Shown in pieces: positions 1 through 4,644 of a stretch of 7,424 nucleotides of DNA. Position numbers and translations under genes: made by a program. The notes below the pieces were generated by a model, which saw nothing but the letters and a program-made list of their open reading frames with translations, made no database searches and was not told where the DNA came from. This DNA comes from Bryobacterales bacterium (GTDB lineage: Bacteria; Acidobacteriota; Terriglobia; Bryobacterales; Bryobacteraceae). The stretch spans positions 1 to 7,424 of the forward strand of contig JAUZEU010000571.1 in the NCBI GenBank assembly GCA_030838885.1, read 5' to 3'. Every line of letters begins with the position of its first letter. The first letter of the stretch is position 1.

Positions 1-898
1 CCCGGGCGAGGCTTATACGTTTCGCAAGGATGTCGGAAAGCCAGCCGCCCGCAATGTCGCCGAAGGTGCCGGCCAGCAACGGCAGGCTGGCGTAGATCCC
101 CATTCTTTCGATACTGAACCCGCGCTCCGAATTGAGATATTTGGGAAACCAATCGAGATAAACGGCGAGTGAGTATCCGTAGCAGAAATAGGCTGAGGAC
201 AGAATCCACAGCTGGCGGCTTGCAAGAATCTTTCGCCACGGAACTGGGCCGATCACTCCTTTGCGCCGCCCCGCGACCGGCGCAATCAATTCCAGTTCCG
301 CCTCGTTGATCCCCTTATGTTCTGCAGGGTGGTCCCGGTAATACCAAAACCAGATCACGGACCAGACGACTCCGAGCGACCCGAACGCGACGAATGCGGT
401 GCGCCACCCATAATGCACAATGAGCCACGCCACCAGCGCTGGCGTCATGGCTGCGCCCAGACGTGAGCCCGCGTGCGTGATGCCCTGCGCGAAGCCGCGT
501 TCGGACGGCAGCATCCAGCGCGAAAGCGACCTGGTCGCGATGGGAAAGGCGCCCGCCTCGCCCATCCCGAACAGAAACCGGCACACGATCATCGAAGGCG
601 CATTCCACATGCCAATAGTGGCGGTGCAGAAGATTGACCACCATGTCACGATCGCCGCCAGCGCGCGGCGCGGGCCGAAGCGGTCGCCCAGCCAGCCTCC
701 GGGAATCTGGAACACCGAATAGGCCCAGCGAAATGCGCCCAGGATCCAGCCCATCGTCACCACAGAGAAGCCGAACTCTTTCTGGATTGAGGGCACAGCG
801 GCCGAGATCGCCACACGATCCATGTAGGTAATCATGTAGGCCGCAACGGTCAGGCCAAGAACAACGTGCCGCACATGCGTGGGCCGATTTTGCTGCAT
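1..898 (-). CDS. MFS transporter, anion:cation symporter (ACS) type, C-terminus cut by window edge
   Basis: Inner-membrane major facilitator transporter. The reading frame is open from ATG at 898 to the left edge and gives 299 residues (MQQNRPTHVRHVVLGLTVAA...) of a family usually about 420-450 long, so roughly TM1-TM8 are present. TM1 (about 11-35) carries the D27-R28 pair typical of ACS members. The loop after TM2 has the MFS signature GDRFGPRR (71-78). TM4 holds RFLFGMGEAGAFP (107-119), also typical of the glucarate/galactonate/hexuronate branch. A second motif-A-like loop, GGWLSD, lies at 284-289, in the C-terminal half. ACS proteins usually bring in sugar acids or other organic anions with H+ or Na+. 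The substrate cannot be read from this fragment. ATG 898 lacks a good Shine-Dalgarno sequence, but it sits correctly just before TM1, and the nearby upstream ATG (starting at 912) is out of frame. It is separated by 139 bases from the channel gene upstream on the same strand. Confidence 0.93.
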   Translation of the reverse strand, partial: MQQNRPTHVRHVVLGLTVAAYMITYMDRVAISAAVPSIQKEFGFSVVTMGWILGAFRWAYSVFQIPGGWLGDRFGPRRALAAIVTWWSIFCTATIGMWNAPSMIVCRFLFGMGEAGAFPIATRSLSRWMLPSERGFAQGITHAGSRLGAAMTPALVAWLIVHYGWRTAFVAFGSLGVVWSVIWFWYYRDHPAEHKGINEAELELIAPVAGRRKGVIGPVPWRKILASRQLWILSSAYFCYGYSLAVYLDWFPKYLNSERGFSIERMGIYASLPLLAGTFGDIAGGWLSDILAKRISLAR

Positions 899-1037
899 TG
901 GATGACTATCATATCGGCAGACCTTTGATAAAGCGTGTTTTCGTGAAGCAGGATGTGAGAGATGGTCGGGTGCTGGAAGTGATCACACCCCCCGGCCGCA
1001 GGCTTCAGCTATAGACGGGAGTCGTAAATCGTCCTTC
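899..1037. other. Intergenic spacer between channel gene and MFS gene
   Basis: A 139-base spacer between two minus-strand genes. It holds an 8-base perfect palindrome GTGATCAC (979-986) inside a weak 5-bp inverted repeat GGGTG/CACCC (968-972 / 986-990). No T-rich tract follows on the minus strand, so it is not a convincing terminator. A promoter for the MFS gene would be expected here. Confidence 0.5.
908..913 (-). promoter_or_regulatory. Possible -10 box of the MFS gene
   Basis: On the minus strand TATGAT (5 of 6 matches to TATAAT) ends nine bases before the ATG at 898. No good -35 element is visible 16-18 bases upstream. If used, transcription would begin only a few bases before the start codon, which would fit the missing Shine-Dalgarno sequence. 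This rests on motif match and position only. Confidence 0.25.
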
Positions 1038-2162
1038 TTATTCCGGCTTGGCGTCCACTGCTTCGATCAACTGCCTGGCACTCTTGCCCCTTGGACTGTT
1101 CTGCCAGTTATCGAGCTGGTCTTCATCGGGCAGCCATGCGGGAAGAGGAACTACCAGGTAATTGGAGAGCCCGTTGAGGAAAGGCTCGTAGGTGTTGCGG
1201 AATGCGGCCAGCCGTTGCTCTGCGTCCGAATCGTCTCCGAACTGCAGGCCGGCGTCTGCAAGCCTTGAGCAGATCTGCTGATAATCGGCCGAGGGCAACC
1301 GCTCCGTCGGTAATGGTCTTGCTCCCACCTGAAATACGCGGCCCATCTCCACAACCGCCTGGCGTGAGGTCGAGAAGGTTAGCCGGGCCCGAAAGGTGCG
1401 AACTCCCTTGAAACCGACCATCAGCAGGGCGCAGCAGTCCATCACTGCCGTAAGCGCCGCAAGCCATGATTGATTGTCGTGCTGCGAACGGTAGTAGGCG
1501 AGCATGGGGTAGGATAGCTGGCTTTCCAGCAGTTCGGCAGACCACTGCTGCCACTCCTGAAGCAGCGCCTCGAGATCATCCATGCTCTGGCCTTCCGCGT
1601 GGCGGCACAGCAGAGTTACGGCGGAGGGCGGCGAGCCTGCAGCGGCATCCAGCATGATGACTTTCGACTCCCGCCGGGCGAATAGTTGATAAAGGACGGG
1701 CAGATAGCCAATCACTGTCGCGATAAAACCCAGCCCGGTACCCGCTTCCAAAACCACCAGAGCCTTCTGCATCTGCGTATGGGGCAAGACGTCTCCATAA
1801 CCCACGGTGAAGAAAGTGACGCCGCTGAAATAGAGCTGGTTCAGCCACGAAGGCGAATGCCCATTGTGGTCATAGAGCGCCCAGTAAAGTGTTCCGAAGC
1901 TGATAATCAGCGAAACCGCCCAAACGATCAGAATGGCGACCATGGAGCTTGGCCCGTACAAACTCAGGAAGTTATGCCGCAGGCTCTCCGATTTGATCCG
2001 CCGAACCATGGACGACCATAACCACCAGGTGAAACGAAAGAACAATCGCACCAGACGAAGCCGCCGTTTCACCCGCCGCGGCAGCAACATCACCTCGAAA
2101 GCGTCGTGCAGAACGACAACGAGTACGAGCAGACCGCAGGCTATGGCTAGAGTGGTTGGCAA
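1038..2162 (-). CDS. Potassium-channel family protein (Ion_trans_2 pore) with uncharacterised C-terminal domain
   Basis: Inner-membrane ion channel subunit of 374 aa, expected to assemble as a tetramer. A hydrophobic N-terminal helix (about 3-26) is followed by a very basic stretch (RRVKRRLRLVR, 29-39), a membrane helix (about 72-97), a pore helix and K+ filter FFTVGYGD (117-124), and a final membrane helix (about 132-160). The filter TVGYGD (119-124) is the hallmark of K+ selectivity. The remaining roughly 215 residues are cytosolic. They show no Rossmann GxGxxG motif, so this is not an RCK/TrkA-N gated channel like E. coli Kch. The segment around YYRSQHDNQSW (223-233) looks like a conserved core of an unnamed domain. 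The start is TTG at 2162: an in-frame stop lies at 2169-2171, only Phe and Arg codons come between, and the first internal ATG (residue 25) would delete the first helix. No Shine-Dalgarno is visible. It begins 6 bases after the upstream small gene ends, so translational coupling is likely. Confidence 0.92.
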   Translation of the reverse strand: MPTTLAIACGLLVLVVVLHDAFEVMLLPRRVKRRLRLVRLFFRFTWWLWSSMVRRIKSESLRHNFLSLYGPSSMVAILIVWAVSLIISFGTLYWALYDHNGHSPSWLNQLYFSGVTFFTVGYGDVLPHTQMQKALVVLEAGTGLGFIATVIGYLPVLYQLFARRESKVIMLDAAAGSPPSAVTLLCRHAEGQSMDDLEALLQEWQQWSAELLESQLSYPMLAYYRSQHDNQSWLAALTAVMDCCALLMVGFKGVRTFRARLTFSTSRQAVVEMGRVFQVGARPLPTERLPSADYQQICSRLADAGLQFGDDSDAEQRLAAFRNTYEPFLNGLSNYLVVPLPAWLPDEDQLDNWQNSPRGKSARQLIEAVDAKPE

Positions 2163-2168
2163 ACGAAA

Positions 2169-2432
2169 TCAGATGACCGAGGGCTTCTTTTCGCTCGTGT
2201 TACTTGTGGGAGTCAGAATCAGATCGACCCACTCCTGAATCGCTCTTCTTGTTCGGGGTGTTAGCCCGTTCGACAAATCGAAAGTCTGCTCGTGAGATGC
2301 AGAGTTCTCCGTCATAATTACTTTCATATCGAATGACCCAGGTCTGGCTACGGTTACGTCGAACCTGGCTGGACTGTTATGTTCGCCAGCCTTAGCATTG
2401 AGCACATCACGAATTTCCTGCTGGTATGACAC
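2169..2432 (-). CDS. Hypothetical small protein (87 aa) upstream of and probably coupled to the channel gene
   Basis: I do not recognise this family. The frame starts with GTG at 2432, the only usable start, since an in-frame TAA lies three codons upstream (2439-2441). It ends with TGA six bases before the channel gene. The product is soluble, with no signal peptide or membrane helix. Two alternating polar/hydrophobic stretches look like beta strands (ARFDVTVARPG, about 22-32; FDMKVIMTEN, about 34-43). A helix follows (RRAIQEWVDLIL, about 62-73), then a polar tail. Support for it being real: it occupies the whole space between the divergent zinc-finger gene and the channel, its stop is tightly spaced to the next start, and its composition is ordinary for a folded protein. 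It could be an accessory factor for the channel, but that is only inferred from position. Confidence 0.65.
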   Translation of the reverse strand: MSYQQEIRDVLNAKAGEHNSPARFDVTVARPGSFDMKVIMTENSASHEQTFDLSNGLTPRTRRAIQEWVDLILTPTSNTSEKKPSVI

Positions 2433-2437
2433 ACCCC

Positions 2438-2443
2438 ATTATG
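2438..2443 (-). promoter_or_regulatory. Possible -10 box of the small-protein/channel unit
   Basis: On the minus strand CATAAT (5 of 6 matches to TATAAT) lies five bases before the GTG at 2432. Transcription from it would begin at or very near the start codon, giving a leaderless or nearly leaderless mRNA. There is no recognisable -35 element at the right distance. Confidence 0.25.
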
Positions 2444-2501
2444 AGCACAAGTGGGGCCGCCGCTGAATGAACGGCCTTAGACGTGCTGACAACTTCTTTA
2501 C

Positions 2502-2663
2502 ATGAGTGAACAGCGGGAAAAATGCGATGTTTGTGCCGCCACCGGGAGTTGCACCACCTGCAAGGGAACGGGCAACGGAGGACAGTGTTTTAACTGCGCA
2601 GGCACGGGCCAATGCCCGCAATGTCAGGGAACCGGACGCCGTGAAGTAGTGCGAAGTAAATAG
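2502..2663 (+). CDS. Small DnaJ-type cysteine-repeat (CxxCxGxG) zinc-finger protein, 53 aa
   Basis: A 53-residue protein reading MSEQREKCDVCAATGSCTTC at its start and ending GTGRREVVRSK. It contains four CxxCxxTG units: CDVCAATG (8-15), CTTCKGTG (17-24), CFNCAGTG (29-36) and CPQCQGTG (38-45). Cysteine pairs start at 8, 17, 29 and 38, a symmetric 9-12-9 spacing. This is the signature of the cysteine-rich domain of DnaJ/Hsp40, where two Zn2+ ions are each held by two CxxC pairs, but far more compact than in DnaJ and without J-domain or substrate-binding parts. A zinc-binding, cytosolic role is likely; the partner is unknown. ATG 2502 is the only start: the frame closes at a TGA at 2487-2489. 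No clear Shine-Dalgarno sequence is seen. It is alone on the plus strand, divergent from the small-protein/channel unit and convergent with the transporter gene, whose stop is 9 bases away. Regular cysteine spacing makes a chance frame very unlikely. Confidence 0.85.
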   Translation: MSEQREKCDVCAATGSCTTCKGTGNGGQCFNCAGTGQCPQCQGTGRREVVRSK

Positions 2664-2672
2664 GCGGCAGAC

Positions 2673-4598
2673 CTACTGGCTCAAAAGGAAGATGCACGGG
2701 CGAATATCATCCTCGGGTGTTTTCTCCCAATGGTGCAGCAGGATTGAGTAGACCATCAGACCTATCTCGCCTTCGCCCAGAAGAAAGTAGCGGAAAGACT
2801 GGTGCATCAGATTCTGCCTGCTTAACCCCATATACATGGCCGACGGCTTCAGGATTTCACTCAGGTACGCGATCGCATTTGCAGTCGCAACAGCCTGGGA
2901 TGCTTCTATCACGGAATGGCTATGCTCTTTACGAACTGTAATTTCCAGTGGCGAAAGGAATTCGCTGCGATTATCCAGCAGACTCACATGTACGAAGACC
3001 AGTTGGCCTTCCAGTTTGTAGTAGCGCCGGAGTCCCTCTGCGCGTGAGATGCAATAACTCTCGTCCAGACTTCGCACCGGAACCAGATTAATCTTTTTCC
3101 CCACCAACGTGTCCCAGAGTTGTTGTGACTTCGGGCTGGAAAAGCTGTGCCCGCCAACACGCAGTTCCTGCGCGCGCCAGTACCGGCTGATACCGCTCAT
3201 CACCACGATGAAAAGGATAAATATGCTTGCGATGATGATGCCGTCGCGCCGCTCGACAATATTCGCTCCAGTGGTATAGGCGAAAACCAGAACCACTGCC
3301 CAGCAGTAGCCGCTGAGAGCCCTGCGCCCTTCTTTCCACAGCGAGAATGCGGCAGCTATGGAAGCGGAGAACATCAGCACCAGAACGCCGGTTGCGTAAG
3401 CCCCGCCCTGCGCCTCCACGTTCGCCCTGAAAATCAGCGTTACCGCCACGTTGATACCGAAGAGCAGCAGGACGAGTGGCCTCGCGTAGGCGACCCACTC
3501 GGGCGCCAAACCAACACGCGGCAGATAGCGAGGCACCAGATGCAACAAGCCAGCCATGGCCGAAGCGCCCGCAAACCAGAGCACCAGGATTGTGGAGAAG
3601 TCGTAGATGGATCCGAAGACATTTCCCAGGTATTCGTGTGCCATCCATGCGAGTACGCGTCCGCTTGCCTCGCCGCCTTCCCGCCATGCCTCTTCCGGGA
3701 CCAGCAACACGGACACGAAGCTCGACACCATCAGCAGCACGCTCATGATGAGAGCCGCGGTAATGAGGAGCTTCCGTGTCTTGCGGATCCTGCCCACGGG
3801 CCTGTCGGCAGAGTCGTCCCCAGGGTCGCCGGCGATGAGGGGCATTACCGAGACACCGGTTTCAAAGCCGCTTAATCCCAGGGCCAGACGAGGGAAGAGA
3901 ATCGCGGCCGAGATCACGAGGTGCTTCCAGTCTCCCTGGGCACGGAGGGCGTTAATCCAGTGGGGGATGGCGCTCGGGTGAGTTGCCGTGATGAACAGCG
4001 CGCGTCCCAAAACAATGGTGTTCAGCAGCAGGTACGGAACGCAAACCCACGTGGCCAGTGTGATGGCTTCCTTAAATCCCCGCAGGAACACGGCCGCGAG
4101 CAGGGCCAGCAGCACAAGTGCGAGGGCCAGGTTCGCATCGCCCAGAATCGGATGCAGATATGGATTCTGCGTGGCGTGCCGGGCGGCGTCAGAAGCGGAT
4201 AGCGTCATCGTGATAACAAAGTCCGTGGCCGCAAAACCTAGCAGGATCAGCACCATCAGCTTGCCCCACCAGCCGGGCAGGAGGTTTTCGAGCATGGCGA
4301 TGGAGCCCAGCCCAGCGTAAGAACGCCCGGCTACCTGTATATAGATCGGGAGGGCACAGAACAAAGTGACCGCAACCAGGATTGCCGTCGCGATCGGTGA
4401 AATTGCTCCGGCTGCCAGCAGCGCTATCCCGGGCTGGTATCCGAGGGTTGAGAAATAATCGACCCCGGTAAGCCAGATGACGAGATACCACGGGTGAGTT
4501 TCGTGCGGAACGGTGCGCTGGCCCGCTCCGTGCGGCTCAGCCGTCTCTTCCTGCACCATCCATTGCCGCCACGAAGTGACCGGTTCAGTTGCGGGCAC
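2673..4598 (-). CDS. APC-superfamily permease, KimA/KUP-like; probable K+ transporter
   Basis: Inner-membrane secondary transporter of 641 aa with about 12 membrane helices (38-63, 68-90, 115-135, 155-173, 180-203, 228-257, 277-300, 325-350, 371-391, 396-420, 428-446, 453-471) and a cytosolic C-terminal domain (about 475-641). Automatic annotation would probably say amino-acid permease. However, TM1 has GVDYFSTLGY (45-54), matching the GxDxxSSxxY pattern of KimA and KUP K+:H+ symporters. Residues at KimA-like spacing are D47 and Y54 in TM1, D126, T130 and S134 in TM3, and S243 and E246 in TM6. In KimA these positions coordinate K+ or couple protons, so K+ uptake is inferred. The C-terminal part ends in a well-ordered segment (FRYFLLGEGEIGLMVYSILL, 602-621) and is probably regulatory, as in KimA. 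The GTG at 4598 is chosen because AAGGTGG lies four bases upstream; the next ATG is codon 14. The gene is divergent from the PSCyt/PSD1 gene across 46 bases. Confidence 0.9.
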   Translation of the reverse strand: MPATEPVTSWRQWMVQEETAEPHGAGQRTVPHETHPWYLVIWLTGVDYFSTLGYQPGIALLAAGAISPIATAILVAVTLFCALPIYIQVAGRSYAGLGSIAMLENLLPGWWGKLMVLILLGFAATDFVITMTLSASDAARHATQNPYLHPILGDANLALALVLLALLAAVFLRGFKEAITLATWVCVPYLLLNTIVLGRALFITATHPSAIPHWINALRAQGDWKHLVISAAILFPRLALGLSGFETGVSVMPLIAGDPGDDSADRPVGRIRKTRKLLITAALIMSVLLMVSSFVSVLLVPEEAWREGGEASGRVLAWMAHEYLGNVFGSIYDFSTILVLWFAGASAMAGLLHLVPRYLPRVGLAPEWVAYARPLVLLLFGINVAVTLIFRANVEAQGGAYATGVLVLMFSASIAAAFSLWKEGRRALSGYCWAVVLVFAYTTGANIVERRDGIIIASIFILFIVVMSGISRYWRAQELRVGGHSFSSPKSQQLWDTLVGKKINLVPVRSLDESYCISRAEGLRRYYKLEGQLVFVHVSLLDNRSEFLSPLEITVRKEHSHSVIEASQAVATANAIAYLSEILKPSAMYMGLSRQNLMHQSFRYFLLGEGEIGLMVYSILLHHWEKTPEDDIRPCIFLLSQ

Positions 4599-4644
4599 GA
4601 AACCACCTTACCGCAGCTCTCCAAACGGGAATAAGATAGTTGCG
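4599..4644. promoter_or_regulatory. Compact divergent intergenic region with an AT-rich box
   Basis: Only 46 bases separate two divergent start codons, so both promoters must lie here or reach into the opposite gene. The single AT-rich block (about 4630-4642) contains TAAGAT on the plus strand (4632-4637), seven bases before the ATG at 4645. Read on the minus strand, the same block gives TATCTT (4634-4639). Matches to -35 are poor in both directions (TTACCG at 4608-4613 for the plus strand). No ydaO/c-di-AMP riboswitch, which controls B. subtilis kimA, could fit in front of the permease gene in this space. Confidence 0.35.
4603..4609 (-). promoter_or_regulatory. Ribosome binding site deciding the GTG start of the permease gene
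   Basis: On the minus strand AAGGTGG is followed by TTTC and then GTG (4598-4596). This is the clearest Shine-Dalgarno sequence in the window, and it favours the GTG over the internal ATG at codon 14. Confidence 0.6.

Noticed and set aside
968..990. Inverted repeat GGGTG/CACCC around palindrome GTGATCAC, as a terminator or operator
   Set aside because: Only 5 bp of stem, a 13-base loop and no T tract downstream on the minus strand. The palindrome could be a regulator site, but a single 8-mer is not enough.
898..1014. Plus-strand frame from TTG 898 (about 38 aa, ending VLEVITPPGRRLQL) running through the spacer
   Set aside because: The end reads somewhat like a protein C-terminus, but there is no ribosome site and no ATG, and it begins on top of the MFS start codon. 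It is more likely chance than a gene remnant.
2439..2621. Minus-strand 60-aa open frame across the cysteine-repeat gene
   Set aside because: The plus-strand frame has four regular CxxCxxTG repeats; the minus-strand product has no such pattern and is the complement shadow.
2661..2675. TAGG/CCTA inverted repeat spanning the two convergent stop codons
   Set aside because: A 4-bp stem explained by the two TAG stops themselves; too short for a bidirectional terminator.
3147..3875. Long plus-strand open frame (242 aa) opposite the permease gene
   Set aside because: Low-complexity product rich in H, Q, R and P with no family features, lying fully antisense to a clear membrane transporter.
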